The notes under the pieces: model-generated
Database searches by the model: none
Told to the model about the DNA's origin: nothing
The model's input: the letters and a program-made list of their open reading frames with translations, nothing else
From: Burkholderiales bacterium PBB1
GTDB taxonomy: Bacteria; Pseudomonadota; Gammaproteobacteria; Burkholderiales; Burkholderiaceae_C
Assembly (NCBI GenBank): GCA_002255905.1
Contig: NKIN01000005.1
Span: 124,001-188,000 of the forward strand
DNA length: 64,000 bases
Reading direction: 5' to 3'
Shown: positions 49,901 to 57,464 of the stretch, piece after piece
How positions within the stretch are numbered: the stretch's first letter is position 1
Layout of the letters: every line of letters starts with the position of its first letter
Position numbers and translations under genes: made by a program

Positions 49901-50319
49901 AGGCGGCCGTGACCGGTGCCGACAGCCCTGCAGTGCCACTCGCGCCGCTGGTGCTGGTGGTCGATGATTCGTTGACGGTGCGCCGCGTGACCGAGCGCAT
50001 GCTGCGGCGTGAAGGCTATCGGGTGACGCTGGCCAAGGACGGACTCGACGCGCTCGAGCGGCTCGCACAAGAGAAGCCGGCGATCGTGCTCAGCGACATC
50101 GAAATGCCGCGCATGGATGGTTTCGATCTGGTGCGCAACCTCCGAGCCGACCCCCGGCTGCACGACCTGCCGGTGATCATGATCACCTCGCGCATCGCAC
50201 AGAAGCACCGGGACTATGCGGCCGAGCTCGGCGTCGAGCACTACCTGGGCAAGCCGTATTCCGAAGAGGATCTGCTGGCGCTGATCGCCCGTTGCACGAC
50301 GGGCCGAGTGACCGCATGA
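43993..50319 (+). CDS. chpA: Multi-phosphotransfer hybrid kinase ChpA (PilL)
   Basis: This is a 2108-residue CheA-type kinase of the type IV pilus system. Phosphotransfer-like sites, by motif, are His66 (HLHQG), Ser499 (SAMRG, an Spt-type site), His751 (HTLKGSARMVG), His1113 (HSLAGSS) and His1337 (HTLKGGARLAG). Residues about 820-1060 are an acidic Pro/Ala/Ser linker. The core starts near 1496 (LVNQAGEVS), has the ATP N-box EHLVRNSVTHG near 1684 and G-boxes in ELSGRGVGMD, then a CheW-like regulatory domain and a C-terminal receiver with phospho-acceptor Asp2035 (LSDIEMPRMDG). ATG 43993 follows pilJ by 46 bases. The receiver may serve as a phosphate sink. Confidence 0.93.
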   Translation: MDSLRNPQTVDGLSDLSALSWVQEELRRSLELALKSLRRHLKESETTFDADVDAVDPAVLHNARQHLHQGVGALELVALPAGASLLRACETCVQRLIAKPRSIDAHAVSIIEAACFALMDYVARLLAGKSVSSLAMFPQYRAVQELAGADRIHPADLWFHDWQWLPLPPDDRAVACQPDADTRSAIEARMLSIMRSPTPGAAHRMSHIFAGLGAGTDNVQAATLWKLAAAMFEAQAAGLLSPDVFSKRVASRLLAQLRILERGGSEISEPLARDLLFFCAQADSPGDGRRAPRLAAVRQAYDLVHHLAGDYHNSALGRFDPALIAQASKRVAAAKESWSGVAGGELHRINGLTEQFALAGESLKRLFPSGELLADELRAAATLTQQTAAAPSAALAMEAATSLLYVEACLEDAEFDHPELDARIQRLAQRMGSVRQGAVPQPLEGWMEELYRRMSDRQTMGSVVQELRTTLSEAEKLIDQFFRNPADSTVLIPVPHHLSAMRGVLSVLGMDHAASALLRMRDDVDGLSSTEVDLSRVGQAGVFDRLAGNLGALGFLIDMLSVQPALAKSLFVFDAEAGTLSPVMGRSDRAPVTPGEPVPAAAEPRLIEQAQMLAFNAAREDVSIDAVARDLERLSQEATAADQTALAATVNKARIALEAAGDAEAVNAARDQLSEALADFVHSSSEPTGLESVATAAREVDADDAADDDEMREVFLEEAREVIDTARGACAGLAGSPDDLQRLTILRRAFHTLKGSARMVGLTEFGDAAWVCEQLYNTRLSEQRPADESLLACTTESLGQFADWVDAIAAGRPVVYSAAQMAQASQRLEAGHPAPPSGKDDPFAAAMPSASASLHAPEAALSEEFPADLGLAPEVGASPADALDFHADARVDLDLTMPSVAPLPAWDSASDLQTGASDVAARAEQSPQGGDTGFVMLDLESGVADAMFEPFDPQATQPLPHPSADPSRPPESPPAGHEPGAGTSPEFELLSLELDPLPLDGASVLSLDADSNADFDLDFGAATPAQAETPHEPAPASTVAIESPAPAQEVPEPSLASDDDETKVIGSLRIPIPLFNIYLNEADELSRRLCTELAEWAMELAQPVGDSAVALAHSLAGSSATVGFADLSNLARTLEHALARSASIGAGTPEEAALFTDAADEIRHLLHQFAAGFLKQPTDTLLARLADHELSSARRFETATAELDAEALLDSEDAPLDTAIDLKFDLSDPSAPEPDVVSVSDSELQRLDPIGVAELQPLSELPTAEESERLRVTPSGPSQHFDDEEDIDVSDAIDAELFPIFEEEAEELLGQLATRLQEWVRHPEDPQAPAGAMRTLHTLKGGARLAGAMRLGELVHRLESRIENLTALSADAITSADEIEPLLGRCDALRQAFESVQKAVAAGPEALSESMAESDPVVAPRPAEPVVTATEPLQAMAVEPTPPQAAALDTPDAVADESVASPVDDVAEIDWSRFEGIEVPELPRAAASSNATSAVRVRAPLLDRLVNQAGEVSITRTRIASDVDHIKESLADLTENLERLRGQLRDIELQAETQISSRMEAAKVAAVAFDPLEFDRFTRFQELTRMMAESVNDVATVQRTLQQTLQSTEDDLAAQARLTRELQDDLLRTRMVEFEGLSDRLYRVVRQAAKETGKQVRLDIVGGSIEIDRGVLDRMTGAFEHLVRNSVTHGIELPATRMANGKDATGAIVISVTQDGNEVGVEVRDDGAGLDLNRIRSKAQAQGLIAADADLPDDQLANLIFTPGFSTADKVTELSGRGVGMDVVRSEVQAIGGRIETSTSAGQGTGFKLVLPLTTAVTQVVMVRCGELTVGVPSTLVAAVRRMPAAEIQQSYMSGSCVVDGDTLPFYWLGALLQTSVCSEASADRSGQLLVVRSASQRIVVHVDDVVGNQEVVVKNLGPQLSRMPGLAGMTLQASGDVSLIYNPVALATLYGAAARAATLAALQAPDAGKAAVTGADSPAVPLAPLVLVVDDSLTVRRVTERMLRREGYRVTLAKDGLDALERLAQEKPAIVLSDIEMPRMDGFDLVRNLRADPRLHDLPVIMITSRIAQKHRDYAAELGVEHYLGKPYSEEDLLALIARCTTGRVTA

Positions 50320-50359
50320 ACGCGGCTGCCGGCCGCTCGAACGGGGCGCTGCGGTGGTC

Positions 50360-51391
50360 ATGATCCTGTTTGCCGACCAGATTGCCGAACTCACCAGCTA
50401 CCGTGACCGCGAGCAGCTCGATGTGGCACTGGCCAGTGCGCTGAAAGACCTGTTGCAGCCGAGCTCGGTGACGATCCAGCGCTGCGTCGGCGAGGGCGAT
50501 GACCGCCATTGGCTCACCCGCGCGCGCTTGAGCCCCGACAGTTCGGTCGCGACCTCCGACGGGCCCTGGAGCGACCTGCACACCCTTCCCCGACTCGTCG
50601 CCGACGATCCCCGATGCGTGGCATTCACCGAGCAGCGCATGGTGCTGGTGCCTGGTACGCCACACCGCACCTATTTTCCGCTGCATGGGGGCGATGCAGT
50701 GGTCGGTGTGATCGAGATCGAGACACCATCCGCGCTCCAGGAAGGCGCCCAGCGCACCGTGCAGGGCGTCCTGCGCATCTATCGAAACTTCGAGCGCCTG
50801 CTGCATTACTCCGAGCGCGATTCGCTGACTGGGCTGCTCAATCGCAAGACCTTCGACGAGAACTTCATGAAGGCGACCGCTGCCATGGAGTCGACCTCTA
50901 AGGACCCGGGCGATGGCCGGCGTGTGGACAGCAGCACCTGTGGCTACTGGATCGGCGTCATCGACATCGATCATTTCAAGTCCGTCAATGACCGCTACGG
51001 ACATCTGATCGGCGACGAGGTGCTGTTGCTGCTGTCTCGCCTGATGGGCCGAAGCTTCCGCATCCATGACCGGCTCTATCGCTTCGGCGGCGAGGAGTTT
51101 CTGGTGCTGATGCGTTGTCACAGCGAAGATGACGCCGCGCAGGTCTTCCAGCGATTTCGCAGCAACACCGAGTTGTTCCAGTTCCCGCAGGTCGGCACTG
51201 TCACGGTGAGCGTCGGGTTCACGGCGGTGCGAGCGGGTGACACGCCGAGCAGTGCCTTCGAACGCGCCGACAAGGCGGTCTACCACGCGAAGGCAAACGG
51301 TCGCAACCAGGTGTGCAGCCACAGCGATCTGCTGGCCAGCGGTGTGCTGGTGGATGACAGCGCCAAGATCGGCGACGTCGAGCTGTTCTAG
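50360..51391 (+). CDS. Diguanylate cyclase with GAF-like N-terminal domain
   Basis: This is a 343-residue cytoplasmic enzyme predicted to make c-di-GMP. Residues 1-150 look like a GAF-type sensor with no membrane helix. The GGDEF domain opens at RDSLTGLLNRKTF and has the active motif RFGGEEF. RIHD stands five residues before it, a complete inhibitory I-site. The start may be ATG 50360 or GTG 50354. It begins 40 bases after chpA in the same direction, so pilus chemosensing and c-di-GMP synthesis are probably co-transcribed. Its stop codon TAG lies in a CTAG shared with the convergent photolyase gene. Confidence 0.92.
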   Translation: MILFADQIAELTSYRDREQLDVALASALKDLLQPSSVTIQRCVGEGDDRHWLTRARLSPDSSVATSDGPWSDLHTLPRLVADDPRCVAFTEQRMVLVPGTPHRTYFPLHGGDAVVGVIEIETPSALQEGAQRTVQGVLRIYRNFERLLHYSERDSLTGLLNRKTFDENFMKATAAMESTSKDPGDGRRVDSSTCGYWIGVIDIDHFKSVNDRYGHLIGDEVLLLLSRLMGRSFRIHDRLYRFGGEEFLVLMRCHSEDDAAQVFQRFRSNTELFQFPQVGTVTVSVGFTAVRAGDTPSSAFERADKAVYHAKANGRNQVCSHSDLLASGVLVDDSAKIGDVELF

Positions 51392-52881
51392 CGCGGCGGA
51401 TCCAGCCGCTCTGCCTTCACCACGGCATAGCGCTCCAGCGTCTTCTGCCGGGCCTCGTCGTGCTGCACCAGCGGTCGCGGGTAGTCACGGCCCAGCTCCA
51501 GGCCCGCGGCCGCCAGATCAACCGGGCGAGCCGTCCACGGCGCATGCAGCGCCGCATCGGGCAGCGCGGCCAGCGAGGGCAGATAGCGTCGGATGAACTT
51601 GCCTGCGGGATCGAACTTCTCGCTCTGGCTCACCGGGTTGAAGATGCGGAAGTACGGTTGCGCATCGCAGCCGCTGGAGCTCGCCCACTGCCATCCGCCG
51701 TTGTTGGCCGCCAGGTCGAAGTCGTTGAGGTGGAGCGCGAAGTAGCTTTCTCCCCAACGCCAGTCGATACCCAGGTCTTTCACCAGAAAGCTCGCCACCA
51801 CCATGCGCAGCCGGTTGTGCATGTAGCCGGTCTGGTTGATCTGTGCCATCGCCGCGTCGACCAGCGGATAGCCTGTGCGGCCTTCGCACCACGCGGCGAA
51901 CAGCGCGTCGGCGTGCTTGCCGTGCTCCCACTTGATTTGGTCGTAGGGCGCCTTGAACGAGCGGGTGACAACGTGCGGATGGTGGTGCATCACCTGGTGA
52001 TAGAAGTCGCGCCAGATCAGCTCCGAGAGCCACACTTCCGCCCCGCGCGAGCCCGCTTGCCAGCGCTGCCAGGCCTCGCGTGCCAGCTGGCGGATCGAAA
52101 TGGTGCCGAAGCGCAGGTGCACCGACAGGTAGCTCGGCCCCTTGACCGCCGGAAAATTGCGCGCGTCCTCGTAGGCGTCGATGCGGGTCAGGAAATCGGC
52201 GAACGCAGCCTGTGCGCCGTGCGAGCCATGTCCCATGCGCAGCGACGACAGGTTGGTGGGCTTGAATCCGATGTCGGTGAGCGCAGGCGATCCCGCCATC
52301 AGACCCTGGGGCACAGGCGCCAGGTGCGCGGCATGTGCCGCGACGTCCCACGGCGCCAGGTGCTCCGGCGTGAGCCGCTTGAGCCAAGCGTTCTTGTAGG
52401 GGGTGAACACACCATACGGCGTGCCCGACCCGGTCATGACCTCGCTGCGCTCGAACACCACGTGGTCCTTGCTGGTGTGCAGCGCGATGCCGGCATCGGC
52501 CAGCCGACCGCGCACCTGCGCATCGCGCGCCAGTGCCGCCGGCTCGTCGTCGTGGCTCGCATACACCGCCTGCACGCGCAGTTGCCGGGCCAGCGCCGGG
52601 ATTTCGTCGCGTGCCCAGCCATGCCGCACGATCAATCCCGTGCCCGCCACGCCGTGCGCCGCACCGAGCGCTGTAAGTTGTGCGTGCAGGTCGGCCAGAC
52701 TGTCGACGATGAACTCGACCCGTCGGTCGGCGCGCGGCAGCGGATCGAGGATCTCGCGGTCGAGCACGAAGACACACCACACCTGGCGGGCCGAGCGCAG
52801 CGCATGGTGGAGCGCCGCGTGGTCATCGATGCGAAGGTCGCGTCGAAACCAGACGAGAGCAGCGTCGATCGAAGGGTGCAT
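51388..52881 (-). CDS. phrB: Deoxyribodipyrimidine photolyase
   Basis: This light-driven DNA repair enzyme splits cyclobutane pyrimidine dimers with reduced FAD. The 497-residue product starts at ATG 52881 with ALVWFRRDLRIDDHAALHHA, the photolyase N-terminus (antenna domain). The FAD domain has EVWLSELIWRDFYHQVMHHHPHV, GRTGYPLVDAAMAQINQTGYMHNRLRM and DFDLAANNGGWQWASSSGCD. The tail RPLVQHDEARQKTLERY is typical. The frame stays open far upstream, across the divergent yqgE gene, and that part is rejected. Only 33 bases separate the two starts. Confidence 0.95.
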   Translation of the reverse strand: MHPSIDAALVWFRRDLRIDDHAALHHALRSARQVWCVFVLDREILDPLPRADRRVEFIVDSLADLHAQLTALGAAHGVAGTGLIVRHGWARDEIPALARQLRVQAVYASHDDEPAALARDAQVRGRLADAGIALHTSKDHVVFERSEVMTGSGTPYGVFTPYKNAWLKRLTPEHLAPWDVAAHAAHLAPVPQGLMAGSPALTDIGFKPTNLSSLRMGHGSHGAQAAFADFLTRIDAYEDARNFPAVKGPSYLSVHLRFGTISIRQLAREAWQRWQAGSRGAEVWLSELIWRDFYHQVMHHHPHVVTRSFKAPYDQIKWEHGKHADALFAAWCEGRTGYPLVDAAMAQINQTGYMHNRLRMVVASFLVKDLGIDWRWGESYFALHLNDFDLAANNGGWQWASSSGCDAQPYFRIFNPVSQSEKFDPAGKFIRRYLPSLAALPDAALHAPWTARPVDLAAAGLELGRDYPRPLVQHDEARQKTLERYAVVKAERLDPPR

Positions 52882-52902
52882 CGCTGCAGTGTGCCGCAGG
52901 AA

Positions 52903-52914
52903 TAAAATGCCGCG
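52903..52914 (+). promoter_or_regulatory. -10 element predicting a leaderless yqgE mRNA
   Basis: TAAAAT at 52903-52908 is followed by exactly six bases and ATG 52915. A start site at the normal distance would fall on the codon itself. The 33-base divergent gap leaves no room for a longer leader unless the promoter lies inside phrB. No clear -35 is visible. Confidence 0.45.
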
Positions 52915-53493
52915 ATGAGTTCCGGCGGCATCAACCTCACCAACCAGTTCCTGATCGCCATGCCGGGCATCGGCGGCGACACCTTTGCCGGCGCAGTGAT
53001 CTATCTGTGCGAGCACACCGACAAGGGCGCGCTGGGTCTGGTGATCAACAAGCCGATCGACATCAAGCTGAAGAACCTGTTCGAGAAGGTCGAACTGCCA
53101 CTCGACCGGGTCGACCTGGCCGAGTCGCCGGTCTATTACGGGGGGCCGGTACAGACCGAGCGTGGCTTCGTGCTGCACGAGCAGATCGATGACGACGAAA
53201 GCCGGTTCAACTCGTCGCTGCGCATCCCCGGGGGCCTGGAAATGACGACCAGCAAGGACGTGCTGGAGGCGCTGTCCAGCGGAACCGGCCCGACCAAGAT
53301 CCTGGTGACCTTGGGCTACAGCGGCTGGGGCGCCGGCCAGCTCGAGGAAGAGATGGGCCGCAACAGCTGGATCAACGTCGAGGCGCAGCCCGAGATCATC
53401 TTCAACACGCCGGTCGAGCAGCGTTACGACAAGGCGCTGTCGCTGTTGGGCATCGATCCCGCCATGCTCAGTGCCGATGCCGGGCATGCCTGA
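52915..53493 (+). CDS. yqgE: YqgE/AlgH (UPF0301) family protein
   Basis: This is a 192-residue cytoplasmic protein with the family signature NQFLIAMPGIGGDTFAGAVIYLCEHTDKGALGLVIN broken into recognisable parts, YYGGPVQTERGFVLH, and the late LGYSGWGAGQLEEEM. AlgH was linked genetically to alginate regulation in Pseudomonas, but the biochemical role of the family is not settled. It heads the yqgE-ruvX-pyrR-pyrB-pyrX cluster known from other beta- and gammaproteobacteria, and its last bases overlap ruvX. Confidence 0.93.
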   Translation: MSSGGINLTNQFLIAMPGIGGDTFAGAVIYLCEHTDKGALGLVINKPIDIKLKNLFEKVELPLDRVDLAESPVYYGGPVQTERGFVLHEQIDDDESRFNSSLRIPGGLEMTTSKDVLEALSSGTGPTKILVTLGYSGWGAGQLEEEMGRNSWINVEAQPEIIFNTPVEQRYDKALSLLGIDPAMLSADAGHA

Positions 53494-53917
53494 ACTGGCT
53501 GCGAACCCACCCCCCACGCCGGGCGCCGCGGGGCGCGTGTGCACTTACTTGGCATTTGACTTCGGCCTGAAGCGCGTCGGGGTCGCCAGCGGCAACACCC
53601 TGACCCGCACCGCGCAGCCTTTGCGCACCGTGTGCGCCACCGGTGATGCGCGCTTTGAGGCCATCGCCCGGCTGGTCGATGAATGGCAACCCGATGCCCT
53701 GGTCGTCGGTGTGCCGTTCCACCCCGATGGCGCCGAGCACGAGAACACGCTGCGCGCGCGCCGCTTCGCCCGCCAGTTGCACGGGCGCCTGCGTCTCGAA
53801 GTGCACGAGGTGGATGAGCGATACACCACCACCGAAGCGCAAGCCGACGGAGCCGGCGATCTCGATGCCGCATCGGCGGCATTGATCCTCGAGCAATACC
53901 TGCGCAGTCTGTCCTGA
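53486..53917 (+). CDS. ruvX: Putative pre-16S rRNA nuclease / Holliday junction resolvase-like RuvX (YqgF)
   Basis: This is an RNase H-like nuclease fold of 143 residues from ATG 53486. Core motifs are LAFDFGLKRVGVASG (first acidic residue), LVVGVPFHPDG, EVHEVDERYTTTEA and a late DAASAALILEQYL. E. coli YqgF acts in 5' maturation of 16S rRNA, and the resolvase role is older inference. Other in-frame starts are GTG 53471 and ATG 53477, and none has a strong ribosome binding site. The start lies inside the end of yqgE, so coupling is likely. Confidence 0.9.
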   Translation: MPELAANPPPTPGAAGRVCTYLAFDFGLKRVGVASGNTLTRTAQPLRTVCATGDARFEAIARLVDEWQPDALVVGVPFHPDGAEHENTLRARRFARQLHGRLRLEVHEVDERYTTTEAQADGAGDLDAASAALILEQYLRSLS

Positions 53918-53930
53918 TGAGAGTCCACCC

Positions 53931-54437
53931 ATGAGTTCTCTGCACCTCGACGCCGAAGCGCTTTACGGCGACCTGCTCTCCGGCGTGCGCGGTCTGCTGC
54001 GGCCGAACACGGTGCTGGTCGGCATCTGGTCGGGCGGCGCCTGGCTGGCAGAGCGGTTGCAGCGCGAGTTGCCACTGACGGGCGATCATGGTGTGATCTC
54101 CAGCGCGCTGCACCGCGACGACTTCAGCTCGCGCGGCATGACAGCGGGTGCGGACCACACCCGCTTGCCGTTCGAGATCGAGGGCCGCCACATCGTGCTG
54201 GTCGATGACGTGCTGTTCACCGGCCGCACGATCCGCGCGGTGGTCAATGAGCTGTTCGATTTCGGCCGGCCGGCCAGCGTGACGCTGGCGGTGCTGGTCG
54301 ACCGAGGCGGGCGCGAGCTGCCCATTGCGGCCGCCTATTCCGCCGCCCGCATCACCCTGCCGGCGCACCAGCGTTTGTCGCTGGTGCGCGATGATGCAGG
54401 CCGTTTCAGCTTCGACATCCGGGAGCGCACGGTTTGA
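53931..54437 (+). CDS. pyrR: PyrR-type pyrimidine regulatory protein / uracil phosphoribosyltransferase
   Basis: The 168-residue protein has a type I phosphoribosyltransferase fold with the PRPP loop [17 protein letters not shown] and the hood-flanking [13 protein letters not shown]. In Bacillus, PyrR is an RNA-binding attenuation protein with UPRTase activity; in proteobacteria its regulatory role is less clear. The gene is directly upstream of pyrB, with its TGA overlapping the pyrB TTG, so a role in pyrimidine control is plausible. I see no PyrR-type anti-antiterminator before yqgE. Confidence 0.92.
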   Translation: MSSLHLDAEALYGDLLSGVRGLLRPNTVLVGIWSGGAWLAERLQRELPLTGDHGVISSALHRDDFSSRGMTAGADHTRLPFEIEGRHIVLVDDVLFTGRTIRAVVNELFDFGRPASVTLAVLVDRGGRELPIAAAYSAARITLPAHQRLSLVRDDAGRFSFDIRERTV

Positions 54438-55396
54438 ACTTCAGACACAACCCGCAGCTCAACAAGCACGGCGAGCTGATCCACCTGCTGTCGATCGAAG
54501 GGCTGCCGCGAGCGCTGATCCACCAGATTCTCGACACCGCTGGCACCTTTCTGAGCGTCAACGACCGCGAGGTCAAGAAGGTGCCGCTGCTGCGCGGCAA
54601 GAGCGTGTTCAACTTGTTCTTCGAGAACAGCACCCGCACCCGTACCACCTTCGAGATCGCGGCCAAGCGGCTGTCTGCCGACGTCATCAACCTTGACATC
54701 GCGCGTTCCAGCGCCGCCAAGGGCGAGAGCCTGCTGGACACCATCGCCAACCTGTCGGCGATGCACGCCGACATGTTCGTCGTGCGCCACAGCGAGAGTG
54801 GCGCGCCCTACCTGATCGCACAGCACTGCGCGCCGCACGTGCACGTGGTCAATGCCGGTGACGGTCGCCATGCCCACCCGACGCAGGGCCTGCTCGACAT
54901 GTACACCATCCGCCACTTCAAGAAGGACTTCACCAACCTGACGGTGGCGATCGTCGGCGACATCGTCCACTCGCGCGTGGCGCGCTCCGACATCCATGCG
55001 CTGACCACGCTGGGCGTGCCCGAGGTCCGGGCCGTGGGGCCGAAGACGCTGGTACCGGGCGACCTGCGCGAGATGGGCGTGCGCGTGTGCCACGACATGG
55101 CCGAGGGCATCCGCGGTGCCGACGTGATCATCATGCTGCGGCTGCAGAACGAGCGCATGAGCGGCGCGATGCTGCCGAGCGCTGGCGAGTTTTTCAAGAA
55201 CTACGGGCTGACGCAGGAGAAGCTGGCACTCGCCAAACCCGATTGCATCGTGATGCATCCGGGGCCGATCAACCGTGGTGTCGAGATCGACTCCCGTGTG
55301 GCCGATGGCGCGCAGAGTGTGATCCTGCCGCAGGTGACCTTCGGCATCGCGGTGCGGATGGCGGTCATGTCGACCATCGCTGGGAATTCCGCATGA
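54434..55396 (+). CDS. pyrB: Aspartate carbamoyltransferase catalytic subunit PyrB
   Basis: It condenses carbamoyl phosphate and aspartate, step two of pyrimidine synthesis. The product is 320 residues from TTG 54434. The carbamoyl-phosphate loop is [13 protein letters not shown], the second binding loop is [12 protein letters not shown], and [11 protein letters not shown] and MHPGPINRG are intact. The next gene is a metal-less dihydroorotase homologue, as in Pseudomonas, where this pair forms a large complex. No pyrI regulatory subunit is present, consistent with that type. Confidence 0.96.
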   Translation: MNFRHNPQLNKHGELIHLLSIEGLPRALIHQILDTAGTFLSVNDREVKKVPLLRGKSVFNLFFENSTRTRTTFEIAAKRLSADVINLDIARSSAAKGESLLDTIANLSAMHADMFVVRHSESGAPYLIAQHCAPHVHVVNAGDGRHAHPTQGLLDMYTIRHFKKDFTNLTVAIVGDIVHSRVARSDIHALTTLGVPEVRAVGPKTLVPGDLREMGVRVCHDMAEGIRGADVIIMLRLQNERMSGAMLPSAGEFFKNYGLTQEKLALAKPDCIVMHPGPINRGVEIDSRVADGAQSVILPQVTFGIAVRMAVMSTIAGNSA

Positions 55397-56688
55397 AGAT
55401 CCTGATCCAGAACGGTCGCGTGATCGACCCCGCCTCCGGCCGCGACGAGCGGGCCGATGTCGCCATCGCCGCCGGGCGCATCGTCACGATCGGCCAGGTC
55501 AGTCCCGACTTCAAGCCCAGCCGCACCATCGACGCCAGCGGTTTCGTGGTGGCGCCGGGCCTGGTCGATCTGGCGGTGCGACTGCGCGAGCCAGGCCACG
55601 AGCACGAGGGCATGCTCGAGTCGGAAATGGCGGCCGCTGTCGCGGGCGGCGTGACCAGTCTGGTCTGTCTGCCCGACACCGACCCGCCGCTCGACGAGCC
55701 GGGCCTGGTCGAGATGCTGAAGTTCCGGGCCCGCAATCTGAACCAGTCTCATCTGTACCCGTTGGGCGCGCTGACCCGCGGCCTGGCCGGCGAGGTGCTG
55801 ACCGAGATGGCCGAGCTGACCGAGGCCGGCTGCGTCGGCTTCTCGCATGCCGAAGTGGCGTTGAAGGACACCCTGGTACTGCACCGCGCGCTTCAGTACG
55901 CGTCGACCTTCGGCTACACGACCTGGCTGCGGGCCCAGGACGGTTACCTCGGCAATGGCGTCGCCGCCAAGGGTGCGCTGGCCACGCGGATGGGATTGAC
56001 CGGTGTGCCGGCGATCGCCGAGACCATCGCGCTGAACACGCTGTTCGAGCTGGTGCGCGACACGCGCGCGCGGGTGCACATTTGCCGACTCAGCAGCGCC
56101 GCGGGCGTCGACCTGGTTCGGCGAGCAAAGGCCGAAGGCCTGCCGATCACCTGCGACGTCAGCATCAACCACCTGCACCTGACCGACATCGACATCGGTT
56201 ACTTCAACGCTGCGATGCGACTGACACCGCCGCTGCGCCAGGTGCGCGACCGCGATGCGCTGCGGGCGGCGCTGGCCGATGGCACGATCGACGCGCTGGT
56301 CAGCGACCACACGCCGGTCGACGAAGACGCCAAGACGCTGCCGTTCGCCGAAGCCGAGCCAGGCGCCACCGGGCTCGAGCTGCTGCTCGGGCTCGCCCTG
56401 AAATGGGGTGAGCAATCCGGGCACGACCTCGCGCGCACGCTGGCCACCATCACCATCGCGCCGGTGCGCGTGCTCGGTGATGCGCTGGGCTCGCTGGCGT
56501 CGAGCGCCGGGCAGCTGGTCGAAGGCGGTGTGGCCGATGTCTGCGTGTTCGATCCTGCTGCTTACTGGCAGGTGACGCCACAGGCGCTGAAGAGCCAGGG
56601 CAAGCACACACCGTTCTCCGGCCACGAGCTGCCAGGCCGGGTGAAGTGCACACTGGTGTCGGGCCACCTGGCCTACGAAGCGGCTTGA
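55393..56688 (+). CDS. pyrX: Inactive dihydroorotase-like subunit (PyrX / PyrC')
   Basis: This is a 431-residue class I dihydroorotase homologue with the amidohydrolase barrel. The HxH metal motif expected after the first beta strand (DxHVHFRDPG) reads [10 protein letters not shown], so both His are lost, and the usual carboxylated Lys region is also altered (GFSHAEVAL). It is therefore unlikely to hydrolyse. In Pseudomonas the equivalent protein holds PyrB trimers in an active dodecamer. It overlaps pyrB by ATGA. The working enzyme is encoded at 6396. Confidence 0.9.
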   Translation: MKILIQNGRVIDPASGRDERADVAIAAGRIVTIGQVSPDFKPSRTIDASGFVVAPGLVDLAVRLREPGHEHEGMLESEMAAAVAGGVTSLVCLPDTDPPLDEPGLVEMLKFRARNLNQSHLYPLGALTRGLAGEVLTEMAELTEAGCVGFSHAEVALKDTLVLHRALQYASTFGYTTWLRAQDGYLGNGVAAKGALATRMGLTGVPAIAETIALNTLFELVRDTRARVHICRLSSAAGVDLVRRAKAEGLPITCDVSINHLHLTDIDIGYFNAAMRLTPPLRQVRDRDALRAALADGTIDALVSDHTPVDEDAKTLPFAEAEPGATGLELLLGLALKWGEQSGHDLARTLATITIAPVRVLGDALGSLASSAGQLVEGGVADVCVFDPAAYWQVTPQALKSQGKHTPFSGHELPGRVKCTLVSGHLAYEAA

Positions 56689-56698
56689 GCGTGCCGCA

Positions 56699-57445
56699 TT
56701 GAGCGCACCTCAGCTGCGTGCGGTCGGTCGCCTGCTGCGTTGCGGGCTGCACATCGGGCGCGGTGTCGTCATCTGTGCGCTGGTGTTCCCGTTCATCGAT
56801 GCCGCGCAGCGCATGGCGCATGTCGGACGCTGGAACCGACGTCTGTTGCAACTGCTGGGCGTGCGGGTGCTGGCCAGTGGCATCCCGAACGAGGGTGCGA
56901 CCTTGTTCGTCGCCAACCATGTGTCGTGGCTCGACATCCCGGCCATCATCTCGGTGCGACCGATGCGGTTCGTGTCCAAGTCAGACGTCCGTGGCTGGCC
57001 AGTGATCGGCTGGCTGGTGGCTTGTGGCGGCACGCTGTTCATCGAGCGCCGCAGCCGACGCGATGCACAGCGCGTGGTGCACCAGTTGGCCCAGGCGCTG
57101 CGGGATGGTGACCAGATCGCGATGTTCCCCGAAGGCACCACCAGCGACGGCCATGGCTTGCTGCCGTTTCACGCCAACTTGATGCAAGCCGCGATTGCTG
57201 CCGAGGTGCCGCTCCAGGCAATTGCACTGCGGTTCTCCGATGCCAGTGAGCGCATCAGCTCGGCCGCCGCCTACATCGGCGAGACGACACTGATGCAGTC
57301 CCTGTGGGCGGTGGTGTCGGCCACCGATCTCACGGCCCACGTGGTGCTGTTGCCGGCGTTGCTCCCGCAGGGTTTGGCACGGCGCGAACTGGCCGAGCGC
57401 TTGCGCATGGACATCGCGGCACAGCTTGAACGCGGTGCTGGCTGA
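56699..57445 (+). CDS. Lysophospholipid (1-acyl-glycerol-3-phosphate) acyltransferase
   Basis: This is a 248-residue PlsC-type acyltransferase. The catalytic NHVSWLD (NHxxxxD form) lies near residue 75, followed by the FPEGTTS substrate motif. A hydrophobic N-terminal segment (GVVICALVFPFIDAA) probably anchors it in the inner membrane. The TTG start at 56699 is 10 bases after pyrX. It could act in phospholipid or ornithine-lipid synthesis, and the sequence alone does not separate these. It converges with gpmA. Confidence 0.85.
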   Translation: MSAPQLRAVGRLLRCGLHIGRGVVICALVFPFIDAAQRMAHVGRWNRRLLQLLGVRVLASGIPNEGATLFVANHVSWLDIPAIISVRPMRFVSKSDVRGWPVIGWLVACGGTLFIERRSRRDAQRVVHQLAQALRDGDQIAMFPEGTTSDGHGLLPFHANLMQAAIAAEVPLQAIALRFSDASERISSAAAYIGETTLMQSLWAVVSATDLTAHVVLLPALLPQGLARRELAERLRMDIAAQLERGAG

Positions 57446-57464
57446 GGCGTGAAATGAGCCGCTC

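Noticed and set aside
52882-53544. N-terminal extension of the photolyase frame across yqgE
   Set aside because: The photolyase N-terminus begins at MHPSIDAALVWFRRD, and the extension is the complement of the conserved yqgE gene.
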